Source: Cymbomonas tetramitiformis (Eukaryota; Chlorophyta; Pyramimonadophyceae; Pyramimonadales; Pyramimonadaceae). Taken from it: a DNA stretch of 64,000 nt. The notes beneath the pieces were generated by a model. The model searched no databases. It had not been told where the DNA came from and saw only the letters and a list, made by a program, of their open reading frames with translations. This document shows positions 43,740 to 56,300 of the stretch, one piece after another. A program made the translations under genes and the position numbers. Numbering within the stretch: position 1 is the stretch's first letter; the number at the start of each line of letters is the position of its first letter. The DNA is taken from positions 52,817 to 116,816 of the forward strand of contig LGRX02034727.1 in NCBI GenBank assembly GCA_001247695.2. The letters run 5' to 3'.

Positions 43740-44005
43740 CCTGAGAGGGTCACGTCGCAGTGAGTCATATGGACCCACCCCCTCGACCCGCCCGAGGGTC
43801 TTGGCCAACAGAGGTTGTGGTTTGATCACTGATGACATCTTTTCAGTCTGTCCCCGCCGGCACCTGCAACAGGGCCTTCGTCATGCAACAGGGCCTTCGC
43901 CATGCAACAGGGCCTTTGTCATGGGGGGAATCGAACCTGCCATAGGGCACGGGATTGATGGGAAACATGCGGCACACTCCGAGCATGCTTCTGGGCCTCC
44001 GCGCA
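43740..44005. other. Intergenic stretch with a small repeat
   Basis: Three copies of CAACAGGGCCTTCGTCATG lie at 43865-43922. Otherwise nothing recognised. Confidence 0.5.
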
Positions 44006-44007
44006 CC

Positions 44008-44335
44008 CTCCGCTGACAGGGACGCTGGGGCGTCGGATGACAGGGCCGCTGGGGCGTCGGATGACAGGGCCCTTGGGGCGTCGGATGACAGAGCCGCTGG
44101 GGCGTAGGATGACAGGGCCGCTGGGGCGTAGGATGACAGGGCCGCTGGGGCGTAGGATGACAGGGACGCTGGGGCGTAGGATGACAGGGCCGCTGGAGCG
44201 TCGGATGACAGGGCCGCTGGGGCGTAGGATGTCAGGGACGCTGGGGCGTAGGATGACAGGGCCGCTGGGGTGTCGGATGGACAGAGACGCTGGGGCGTGG
44301 GATGGACAGGGACACTGGGGCGTAGGATTGACAGG
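44008..44335. repeat. 23-base minisatellite (GGCGTAGGATGACAGGGCCGCTG)
   Basis: About 13-14 copies, giving GPVILRPS-like frames on the minus strand that are not genes. Confidence 0.9.
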
Positions 44336-44522
44336 GGCACCGGGTCGGCAATCGCAGGTTCGGAACCCAGACAGGAGCCACGCCATCGCAGAAGCGACGC
44401 TACCAGATGCCTCACGGACGTCCTCCGGCCGCAACCTGCTTCCTCCTCTCAACCCCACCACGGACAAGCCACCCCGCCCCCCGGTGCCCTCCAGCTCGGG
44501 CTACCATACCCCAGGTGTGCGG

Positions 44523-44688
44523 CGCTAGATTAGGAGAGCAGGGAATGTCATGGCGTGGGTGTGCGGCGCTAGATTAGGAGAGCAGGGAATGTCATGGCGT
44601 GGGTGTGTTGCGCTAGATTAGGAGAGCAGGGAATGTCATGGCGTGGGTGTGCGGCGCTAGATTAGGAGAGCAGGGAATGTCATGGCGT
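44523..44688. repeat. 44-base minisatellite, continued at 45331-45385
   Basis: Four units of TGCGGCGCTAGATTAGGAGA plus GCAGGGAATGTCATGGCGTGGG. A further unit appears at 45331-45385, beyond a 642-base interruption. Confidence 0.88.
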
Positions 44689-45330
44689 ACGGCGTAATTC
44701 ATGTGCAATGAACACTCTTTTATACGAGATGACAGATACTCGGCAGGTCTTCATTTTGCGTCGTATTTAATTTATCACGATCGCGAATGACATGCTGATC
44801 TATGTCACATGGTAATTTAAAGTTTTAATCTGTACCGCTCAGAAAAGCTACTAGCTTCAATAAATACAGCAGAGCCGTGCGATTGGCATCTCAGAAGAAT
44901 CTCGAGCGTAATACCGTATTTATTTATAACAACCTTGTAAATTTTATACCAGAGTAGTTAGTTTTTAGGAGACCGATCGATCTATCGGGAGGGTTTTTCA
45001 CATAACTCGATATACACGTGGCAAAGCCTATGTTACTTAGGGATGTCGTACATTTCCCACGTGTATGTATGGAGATATAGAAAACCCTCCCGATAGGTCG
45101 ATGCACCTTTTAAAACAATAGTACTCCTGCACCCCACATTCATATTTCTAATAATAGCATGCCGTTGAACTAACTAAATACGGATTCACTGTCATACTGT
45201 AATCCTGCGGTTGTCTGCACTTTTTATTTCATTCACTGCGATATATACCGTAGAGATTAATGATGCTGACGAGTTTATATTTTGACGACTCCGAGAATAA
45301 AATAAATAGTATATGGAGACAAAACGCTGT
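44689..45330. mobile_element. 642-base insertion splitting the minisatellite
   Basis: ATGGCGT is present on both sides (44682-44688, 45331-45337). The tips ACGGCGTAAT and the complement of AAAACGCTGT are short imperfect inverted repeats. Inside, 44970-45020 and 45060-45112 form an inverted repeat (GAGGGTTTT / AAAACCCTCCCGATAG). It looks like a non-autonomous DNA element. The superfamily is not identifiable, and the 7-base duplication may be shaped by the host repeat. Confidence 0.55.
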
Positions 45331-45469
45331 ATGGCGTGGGTGTGCGGCGCTAGATTAGGAGAGCAGGGAATGTCATGGCGTCGGCAGCCACGGCACTGTG
45401 CGGTGTTGAGACCGAAGGCCCATCGCCTCGATATGGAAACCCCTGGCATGACAAAGGGCCCGGGCATGA

Positions 45470-45680
45470 CCCACCGAGCAGGGAGCGCGGGGGCATGACA
45501 AAGGCCCGGGCATGACCCACTGAGCAGGGAGCGCGGGGGCATGACAAGGGCCGGGGCATGACCCACCGAGCAGGGAGCGCGGGGGCATGACAAAGGCCCG
45601 GGCATGACCCACCGAGCAGGGAGCGCGGGGGCATGACAAAGGCCCGGGCATGACCCACCGAGCAGGGAGCGCGGGGGCAA
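45470..45680. repeat. ~46-base minisatellite (GGGCATGACCCACCGAGCAG)
   Basis: Four to five units with GGGAGCGCGGGGGCATGACA and AAGGCCC. Confidence 0.9.
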
Positions 45681-45684
45681 GGAG

Positions 45685-46275
45685 CAAGCATGCCAGGTGG
45701 CGTGTGCATAGGGACTGATCGCCGGGATGATGCTCGGGGTGCTCAGAGCGGAGACCATCCATCGAGCTGCAGCTATCTCGGCAAAGCTCCCCTGCAAACA
45801 GCATGGGCACCTCGGCCTTCGCAACCCCTCTTGGGACGCCCTCCGGTGTGAAGGTGTCGTGCAGCGCCACCAGCGTCGTCCCCAACGGAAACGACAAGGA
45901 CGAGACCTCCTCAGGTGCGGATGGCCCGACCGCAGGAGCCCGCAGGATCACTGTGGCCACTTTGCACGGACCACGTCAGCGGCACAATTCATGCATCCAC
46001 CAGGTGTCTTGCAGCTCAAGCGCCTCGCTCAGTGGTCGCCAGACAACTATCCGGAGGCGCTCAGTGGTCTGGCAGTGGCGCTGGGAGAGTGAGAATCACG
46101 CGCCTGCCCCGCCCAGAAGGCTCACCCGCAGTTCAGCGTTTACCCAGCTGGTCGAAGAAGGACAGGCGGTACAAAGGCTCTACGGAGTCCAGTTCGGTCA
46201 CAACTAGTCCCTCCCTCGTGATGACATTTAGCATGCAGATTCTCTGGTTTGCTTTGGAGGCTTTCACTGCGGCTT
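45685..46275 (+). other. Open, mildly protein-like stretch
   Basis: A frame from an acceptor-like site before 45803 encodes a Ser/Thr/Gly-rich segment (MGTSAFATPLGTPSGVK; NGNDKDETSSGADGP). It could belong to a further 3' exon of a neighbouring gene. No domain is recognised. Confidence 0.25.
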
Positions 46276-46415
46276 TGGCCCTGTGCCCACAAGGCGGGCC
46301 GGCGCGGCCCCCTGTGCCCACAAGGCGGGCCGGCGCGGCCCCCTGTGCCCACAAGGCGGGCCTGCGCGGCCCCCTGTGCCCACAAGGCGGGCCTGCGCAG
46401 CCCCCTGCGGCCAGG
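46275..46415. repeat. 31-base minisatellite (CCTGTGCCCACAAGGCGGGC)
   Basis: Four units, each ending CTGCGCGGCCC or CGGCGCGGCCC. Confidence 0.88.
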
Positions 46416-46419
46416 TGAG

Positions 46420-47355
46420 GATGAGCCGTGGCATGTTCCGCCCCCCTGCTTACTTTGACGGGAGTCGGCCATCCTTCGAAAGGAGTCTCACAATGCGGCC
46501 TGTGTCCACGTGGCGGCGTTCCTTCAGACTTGGCATCGAGAGACGTGATTTTTCTGGGTCTGATGTTCGTACGACGTATTGGCAGATGCTGGGAGTGGTG
46601 GTGCGTGCGTTATGAGAAAGAGTGCGAGCAGCGTGCGGGTGCCACAAAGTGTTGAGTGTTGGGTGCGGCTTGGGCGAGCACAGAGGAGGGTGATCTGAGC
46701 CCGCCGACGCGGGAAGGAGCAACACTCGTGGCGTCCCCTGGGCGCGTAGAGGGCAAGGTCCTGGGGGAGAACACCGCCGTATGACTTGCGATGACATGGT
46801 GGCGTCCACGCCTTGCGCGTGAGTCGGCCACACGATGGCAAGGCCGTGCCTTGCGCAACAGCTCAGAAACCTCTCGGGAGGCCTCACCGCTATTTACTAG
46901 CAGCCCTTCGTGGCGCGCGCCCTGTGCCTTCCCCTGTCGCTGGCGAGTCATTCTCACCTGTTTCTTGCCCGCCTCCCGACTTGCCACCTTCTAGCTCTCT
47001 GGAACGAGATGACAGGCTGGCCCACGCAGGGGCTGCTCCCCTCATGCACTGCGCAAGACCCGCAGTAGACGTGTATGACAACCCAATTTGAAATGATACA
47101 TTTTAAATGTTAAACGTGAGGATTCGATGTTTTACATGGTGAGATCTCCATTCTCTGATGGAACTGTGAAGCCCTAACACCTGCTTGGAAACTGCGCTTT
47201 AAATCCGGGCCACGCAAATGACACTCGAGTAAAACCCTCGTTACAGCGATACCGATTTATTTGATCGCCGATGTCTGGCCTTGAGGTTCCCCGCCCGCGG
47301 GCCCACAGCTGTCATCCATCAGGCTGTGCCCGGTGCGGCTTCCATGCAGAGGTAT
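46420..47355. other. Intergenic stretch before the ABC transporter 3' end
   Basis: GC-rich with overlapping short frames on both strands. Nothing recognised. Confidence 0.4.
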
Positions 47356-47358
47356 CCA

Positions 47359-50300
47359 TCAGATCTGGTCCACGAGGCGGAATCCAGCGTATGCAAGTGC
47401 CCACAGCACGGGGAGGCTCAGGGCAGCATTCAAGAGGCTGACCCATTTGTTTCTCCCTTTCAGCCCGTACATCTCGATGATGGCATTGCCATGGATGGGC
47501 TCGCACGGCACACGCCACAATTTCTGCAGCTCGCAGAAGGCGTCCACCATATCTGCAGGGCTGCCATCACGGCCACCACGGCTCTGTAGCCCCGGCAGAG
47601 CGTAGTCGATGAGCCCCTGCAGCATGGACACAGGCGTGCGCGGGTCAATTGTGAACACGCGGAATTGATTCCCGGCATTCACCATGGTCGCCAGATCATC
47701 CACTGCCGTCCGATTCGCCAAGAAGTCCATGTGGATGCTTTCTGGCACCACGATTGCGTCCTTCTCACACTGTAGCGCGCCGAGCAGCTGCTCCATATCC
47801 GCCGCTGCAGGTGGTGCACACAGCGCGCTCTTCTCAGTCTGACTGGCGCGCGCAGCACCAACTGATACAGCCACAATACCGAGCTTCGTACATACAAACG
47901 ATGCGCGTGATTACACACCTTGAAGGGGGAAGCCAAAGTTGAGAAAGCCCGTATCCTGATATAGCCTGAAGTCACTCTGAACGTCGTCGAAGGCGAGCTG
48001 AGCAATGGCAGATAAGGCCATTTCAACTTGTGCGACAATTGCGCTTTGAGCTATTTTGGGGAGCACGGGCGAGTCGCTACTGGCGCAGTTGTCATAGTAC
48101 ACCTGATCTTGGAATTCATTGATAATGGCCGCTGCAATTGGTAGTGGAGAGTCCCATGCGATGGAAACGGGGTGCACGTCAGCGTAAGATGACGATGGCG
48201 TTGGAACACCGAGTACCCCGGCAAACAGTTTACCGATGAGAACCCACCGCGTTGATAAGATCACAAAAGGTGTATGCGTATATGAAAATATAATCAATCT
48301 ACATGCGGGCTTACACAAATATTTCTCAGAAGTACATAATCATGGACTTAAGCGGCTTCAATGGTGTACTCATCTCATGCAATTTTAAAGGACAATGCCC
48401 GGTGTGCGAACAAGCCCAACAAAGTAAGCTTTCATGTTCGAAAATAGCAAAACAAGTCTACTGCAAGTATATCACATGGCAACGGGTTGTACAGAGCGCC
48501 ACCACAGAGTCTATAGAACTTTAAATGTTTTGAGAAACCGGAACCATGATTTTCACATCGCATTAAAGCATCATTAGAAAGCACAAAATATTTTGACGCT
48601 CAGAGTGCAATCAAGCACCCACTAGCACTCTTGTGGATTATATACTATTAAACAACAACCCTGGCTTACCAAATTCTATACTATGATTTCACCACTTATT
48701 TTGCCATCAGAAGCAAGACAAATGCGAAGCTGGGCATCATAGCATGAAAAAAAGCCTGTGACAGGGCCTTAAATCACACGCATGCTTCGAAACCCTAAAC
48801 CCATCACCAGACGCTGTCGTCGCTGTCCCTGTGTATTTGTGTAACTTGCCATAGCACCCATACACTGCGTCATCGTGTGTGGACCCGTCCGCGGTGTGCG
48901 GACCTATCCGCGCCGCGATACGTATACGCACTCAATGAGCATTGCACCGCAGTGTGTGGTCTTGCTTGTTTGCTGTGTGTTTGTGTATACACGGAATTGT
49001 ATGCTAGCAGGCGGGATGCAATATGAAACACCAATGTCATTTGCAAAATCAAGAAGACAGAACACCTTTCATAGACAGTCAGATGTGTAAATCGCAAACC
49101 ATGTGGCAATTGATAATTTCCCTACAGTTTGTATGTGCACCTGAGAATGTCCATTGTGTAGGTATCGTATAATACATCCATAGCCACCAATCCGGCATCT
49201 GAGCACGCAGAACCATGAATCCTGACGACATGACAATCAGAGGCAGCATCACAAAAAATACAATTGTTGGGAAATCGCCCTGTCCAGTCACCCATGCCAA
49301 CACCCACATGCGCACCGCGTCATTAGTCTCAGCCACCCCTCATCGCGAGTCCCAAGCGTATGCAACGCTAGATGTCGTGTGTGATCGCTGTGTGCCTCTG
49401 TGTTTGGCACTACATGCGGTATAAGTGCGTTGTGAAAAAGACAGTATTAATCATCTATAATTTCACTCCACAAACACCATTAAAAATCAACCCTGGCTTA
49501 CCACAACGCACTTACCGCGTGTGCCAAACTCAGTGGCATCCGATAGTAGACGCGGACCGCGACTTAATACGCGACGCTTCGCTTGCGAACGGGGCATACA
49601 AGGCTACACTGGCAATTCACAACAGTGAACATACAAATGTACAGACATGAGGCCGTATATCAGAGGCTTCCAGGACCACCCAGACCGGGATCTCCCGGCG
49701 CGACGCGAAGACTTGTGGAACACGGCATATGTCGTGTGACTAAATGCATGCATTTAATTACACTCTGGCTTACCACAAAGCGACTGGCATGCACCAAGCG
49801 GCAGAGGCATCCGATATTACACGGACCGCGACTTACATGTACACCGGGCGATACCACCGGCATCGAAGTGCGCACCGTGCAGAAACATAACTGTCTGCCC
49901 GCGTCGCACGCCGTAGTATACTATACTAATATATTTGATTATAAATACCGACAGCAGTCGAACTTTGAGTCGTCGAGCTGGTACGATGCACGCACGATAA
50001 TGCGTCGCACATGTAAATTGAAAAACACTCTGGCTTAACACAAAGCACTCTACCATGCTTGTAAATCATGCAACTGGTTTTGCATATATAGTATATTGGA
50101 CGCATAATTCAAAGCAGTTCCAACACATGCAATGGCATGGCTAAGACGTGTCACATGGCATGGCTAACACGTGGCACACGCAGCAAAGAGCGTTGTGGTG
50201 CGCCGAGACGCAGTGTGTTGCTGACGCAAGGCGAGCGCACACAGGTGGGCCTACCTTTATCAGCGCGCACAAGCTACACGCCAAACTTTCAGCAACCAGA

Positions 50301-53300
50301 AAGCAGATCCAGAAGGTTAATACATAAAACATGAAGGCCTCCATATCGTCACGCATGCCGACAGTCCAGTACAATATTGTCGAAAAGAGGAGGGAGCACA
50401 CGAGTCCGGCTGAAAGCACAAAAACATTTTTTGCCGCCATGAATGCACTCAACCTGCAGGAAACATAGCACGATGCACCATATCATTATCCTTCATGTAG
50501 CGCTCACAGCCAGTTGCATGTTTTCAACAGCACTCATACGAGTGCATGCTGTGAAATAATGATGACTGCGGTATTTCAATGGGTGGCTGTCCAGAGGTTT
50601 GAGATGGATGATGCAGACTTTCCCTCATGAGTTTTGAGGGAAGCTCTGGGCGAGTGTGACCAGAGTTACTCGCGTCTGTCTTGTGACCCCGCTCTGCTGA
50701 TGTGCATATTGTTTGGGAAGCCCCCTCCTAACGCACTATGCCCGGTAGTCAGTGTGAGTGTTTGGCACTGACGTGCTCTTTATCATATTAGTTTAGACAT
50801 TTTGTGGCATTGGTGCCTCGTTTGAAAAACAGAATCAACGCATGAGCACCCCTGCGGGGAACGAAGCCAGTCTGGGATGTATGAAAAAAAATCGGCATGC
50901 ATGCTTAGAAATAGTTTACTATAATTTGTTTAATTCAGAGTTTTATTGTGTCCACTGTAACTGTACAACTTATACTGTTCTTTTGTACTAGTTTCTTAAG
51001 CACTTTTACACACACACACACACACACACACATCAGTAACTGGTCGTTGATAGTGTATTGGCGTATTCTAGGGCCTAGCTATATATATATATATATATAT
51101 ACGCCCGCACTCTGATTTGCATCGATGGTGTGATCCCCTACATGCCATCGTAGCTGTGTGTTTGCTTATCCTTGCGAATCCTTTGGCACCCCGTAGCCAC
51201 AGGAGACTGCACTATGTACCCACGCCGGGGATCAAAGGATTCAGCACACACTTCGGGACACTCATCCGGATTCTCCGGAGCTCACTAGTGAAGAATGGGA
51301 CCCCCTAAGCCTCGCTGAGCCACCCGAGCCCCTCTGCATCTGCACCGCCAGCGCACTGCCGCCTTGTGCCTGAAGCCGGTTCATCCCTGCCCCCCGAGCT
51401 GCGCGAGCCATATCTCCACCACCAAGCCCACGCGCAAGACCACCCCTCTGCTCCCTGAGCCTCACTGGGCCACCTGAGCCCCTCTGCGGCTGTCCTGCCG
51501 GCGCACTGCTGCTGTGTCTCTGGAGCCGGCTCACCCCCGCCAATCGAGCCACCCCTCCACCACCAAGCCCACACCCCACATCACCCCGCTGCCGCCTACA
51601 GCCTGGTCTCAAGAGAGCTTGCCCACCCATGCCACGGCCAGAATGCCCAAACGCTGTCCCAAGGGGCTGAGAATGATAAACTGGGTTGCCCTCATCCAAA
51701 CTTGCGCATCCGCCACCGACTTGCGCCTGTAGCCCTCTACCCCCAGAACCAACTCCCCGTGACTGGAGCCCTTGCGCTGATTGCCTTGCGAGGTGGCCGC
51801 GAACTCGAGCAATGCGCTCCACACTTGCGCTGTAACTGTCATGCCGCACTGTTCCTACTTGGGGTCCCATCCCCACAGTTGCCTGTGTGTCCCAAGCTCT
51901 CCTGGTGGCCGATATTTCACCACCCGGTCGTCGCCTTCCCGACAGCTGCTCACTGTTAGTTCCGGCACGGCCAGCAACCTCGCCCGATGGGCACGGAAGC
52001 TGATGAGATGCCGTATGCTGCCATGCAACCTGTCGTAAGTGGTCATCGCTGCCAGGTGGATGGGCCCCCGGGCTCTGAGGGGCCCGGCGTGTGTCATCTC
52101 CACCCGCGGACCTCCCCACATCTCCCCTGTCATCCTCATCAGTTCCCTCCAATCCCCCTGTGTGTGTGTGTGTGTACACCCCCACCCCACGACCGCCGCG
52201 CTGACAACAAGCGCGGCACTAACAACAACAAAGCCAACAACAATTAGATCGCCAATTCATTCCGCCATCGAGAATGAACCGAAATTTGGGGTTTTTAGTG
52301 AGGAGTGCTGTTCACCGATAGAGCGCGTCCTGCCGTTCCCGCGCCATCAAGTACCTGCCATTCGAACCAGCAGCCCCCAAGCACGCATGTCAGTTTGTAA
52401 ATGACAACGTCACGTGTGTGTGGGACAATCTCTTGCTATCAAAATTCATGGAGCCACCTTCCTATTCAAAATAAATCAAACATCCCGTTACCCGCATTCA
52501 TAACTTCGGAATTATGCAAGTCTCGCACGCTAAATAAAAGTCGATTATGATTCAACAATGTTTACAACAGCCACGTAGTTTACGCCTCCTGTATATTCCA
52601 AAAGTGATTTGAAATAGTTTTGTAAATATCAACTGTGCCTCACCAACACCATGATTTCGATGTGTCTTAAAACTCAATTATCACTCTTGTGGAAATGAAC
52701 GGGGCATCATCCTGCCTTTTATGTTAAGTTGAAAATCTAGGTGTTATTCCCCCTGCGGTGGTCAATACCGTCCTGAAGTTTTCCAGGGCCCAAGATAAGT
52801 TTTGGTGCCCCTATTTGCACGCCGAGTTCCCGTGAGTGGCGTCGCAGGGTGTATATAAACTCAATTATCGGCTATGAAACCGACTCGTGGAAGCGGGACC
52901 TCCTCCGTGTTTTTTTAATTACACTCTGGCTTGCTACAAAGCGACTGGCATGCACCAAGCAACAGAGGCATCCGATAGTAAACACAAACCTCGAAATTAC
53001 ATGTACATGACTTGTAAGGCACATACATACACGGCACTTTACCTTCTCCACGATAGGTACCATGCGTTGCGGATCCTGTGCAGGACATGGCCGGGAGCAT
53101 ATAACATATATACTAGCATGAATACTGATGTAGATGCATGACAGTCATCCAGACGAAACAAGTGGCCTACCTGGATCTACACAAAGCCCAGCTCGGATAC
53201 TTTGTCACATGAATAAGTGTTTTGTATGGTCATTGCAAACGCCTATATGTTTGGTACACGCGGTAAGTGCTATCAGTTATTCAAAGCGATACCTAATTCA

Positions 53301-56300
53301 CAATACCTGCTTATACGATTTTGGATCTGGATGCCACATTTCGAGTTTCAATATAGTATGTGCACATACAGGAACTATTTTTAGAGGGGTATTATAAATG
53401 TAGGAACTACAACGCACGTGTGCAAGCTCAACACAATAGTGTCCAAGGGCGAAACTAGGATGTACAAGCATTGCACCGTATACATAAAAATTAACGAAGC
53501 TTTCTACCTTTCCAGTTGGTAATGCTCGCAATATACTTGAGCGAATAAAATGATGGGCACTTGGTGGCTGATCATGTGGAGACCGGCGATGTTCACCACG
53601 CCATTCTGGTCGTATTTCTGCTGGTACATCGAGGATGCCAATACAAGCGCTATGCTTGTAGGAAGAAAAAAATGTATCAATACAAATATCGTAGCATTCA
53701 GCTCCTTCACAATACGATACATGAGTACTAAATACACCTCCATGAACCAGCTGTGCACGCGCAACGCCCCGATGTGTTTATCGCTATCCTCGTCGAGCCG
53801 GCCTGTCAGTGTGCTCTCTGCACCAACAGCATCATGCACAATCCCCATGATACAATTTTCAATTACATAACCTGTATATATGCAACCCATACTGCAGTAT
53901 TAGGGTAGCATGGTATTCAACCCGAAATCATGATGGATTCATCTGTGTGTGTGTGCTACTACAATAAGCGTGCATATGTTTGAATGGACCATTAGTGGAC
54001 TATACCTTGCGACCACGCCTATAAATTTATGATAAGCTCCGTGCTTCTATGCCACATTTTCCTCACCTTCCACGTGACGCATGTGTGATCCAGACCACCA
54101 TGGCTACTCTAAAATAACGAAGTCCGAACGGCGACAAGTGCGTGGGTGCTGCATGGGTGTGACTACATCTTGACTGAGAGAACGCACACAAACTGATAAA
54201 AAGCTTTGTTGGAAACAATGCCTACGTACCATCTCGATTATAATAGACGATAGAGTATTGTTTGTGTGTAAGCTAACTAGCGGAGTCCAAAGTGCCGCTC
54301 AGGATATATTTGTTACATATTGTGCACATATACATCCGGCTACCGAGACATTGCAACAAATTATATACGTGTAAGCATAGTTATTGGTAACTTATTTCAG
54401 TGATATTTGGTACGAATTTCAGATACGGTCAAGGAGCTATTGTATTTTGTGCCATTATATACTGAAACCTGGTGCGCCTCGTCACCGCAATTTCACGTTG
54501 CGTACATTATTGTACGCATACATTAATCTCAGTGTCATACAACTTCGCATCCGTAAATCGTCATTGCAGCCGTGCATGCCCCGCCCGCGCCGGGTAAAGC
54601 GTCACGTATGTGTGCCGGTGGTATCGCCCGGTGTGCATGTAAGTCGCGGTGTGTGTAATATCGGATGCCTCTGTTGCTTGGTGCATGCCAGTCGCTTTGT
54701 GGTAAGCCAGAGTGTAATCAAATTAGAATAGACGATTTTGAAACTAGTGACCCTTTATGAATTTAGGAACTACAGGATGTATTGAACCAAGATGAAGAGG
54801 AAAACTGAAGACTGAAGAAACTAAGAATGGAAAATGAGTGCTGCTCCCATAAGGACAGCGATGACGAACTTATCTGAGTATATATAGAACCAATGGTGCA
54901 GTGATAGCACATATCGCACAATGCGTGGTGGTAAGCCAGAGTGAATACTATATAGCACAACAATCCGGTAATTTGTGGACGGTGGGTTTGATTCCCCCTT
55001 TGGAAAGGGTTCACCTTTGGAAAATATACAAAGATATGACAAATCAGCTCTGAAAAAGATGACACGAAAATTTGAAATGAGAAAAATATATGATCTCTGC
55101 CGACGACTGGCGCTCTAGCAAGGATATTCCAGCTACGACTGCGCTCTCGTCTTATCGTGCCACTTGAGTAGTGCTCACTCTTCGGAAGAGTCTGATTCGT
55201 CGGGGGGAAAAAAACTCTATATTATATCACTCTAAAAACACCACCGCATCGAATACAGATGCATTGGCATGACACCATATATTAGAGGCATCCAGGATCA
55301 CCCAGACCATGACAAACATGACGCTTATCCCGGCGCGACGGGGGCCTGCGAGACTTGTGGAATGCAGTACATCATCTTGTGATTAACATATGATGCATGT
55401 GCGAGATGTATCACTGCGTCGTAAAGTGTGCACCGTGCAGAAACGCAATCCTCAGCCTACGCCGCACACCGTAGCGGTATAATATATGCAGGGTCGTCGT
55501 ATCACAACCTTTCTTGCACAGCGACCAACAAGGCTATATACAGTGACAATCTGAAAAGGGTATGCAAAAACGTTACGATTCGATCCTGAGTGGGGCTTTG
55601 GAACCCACTCGCTCGTTTCCACACCACGATAATGAGGTAACGCGCTTGTGTCAAGCCTTTTATACGGCTTGACATGCCGTATTATGTCGCCATTCCGTGA
55701 TTCGTACCTCCTTGGTGCATCGCACCATAATAATTATAACGGGTACTTTGTATAATATATTCATATACAAGTTATACCGAATGAACATCGAACGGTACGT
55801 AGTCGATGTGGTATATAATCTCACGGTGTATGCCATGTGTATTGGGCCACACACTTAATAGTACGATTGGCAGGCATCGATAGGTCATGACAACATGCCA
55901 TATGCAAATAATGATTGCTAACTGTCATGTTCATTCATTATCGTTTATAAAATAATTATGAAGCAGCATACCATATGGATTGAATAAAAGCTGCACGGCG
56001 CTTATAGATTGAAATGATGTTTATGCGATCAGATCGACATAACAAAACTCTATATCATTACGATTTCAACGAATAACAGCTTCGAAGACTACAGCTACCT
56101 CTGCTGATACGGGTACGACTGCGAGATCCGCGTCTGTGTGGTGCGGTGCTACAGGATGTATTGAACCAAGATGAAGAGCGAGGACTGAAGACTGAAGAAA
56201 CTAAGATCCGAAAGGGTCGTAATGAAAAATGAGTGCTGCTCCCGTAAGGACAGCGATGACGAACGTATCTGAGTATATATAGGATCAATGGTGCAGTGAT

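Noticed and set aside
43843..44467. Minus-strand frames with repeated AALSSYAPASL / GPVILRPS units
   Set aside because: 23-base minisatellite artefact, not divisible by three, so all frames repeat.
45192..45960. ~200-codon minus-strand frames of repeated Ala/Pro/Cys units
   Set aside because: Derived from the ~46-base minisatellite and the adjacent insertion.
39715..46415. Regularly spaced arrays considered as CRISPR
   Set aside because: The arrays are directly tandem with no unique spacers, and the DNA is eukaryotic.
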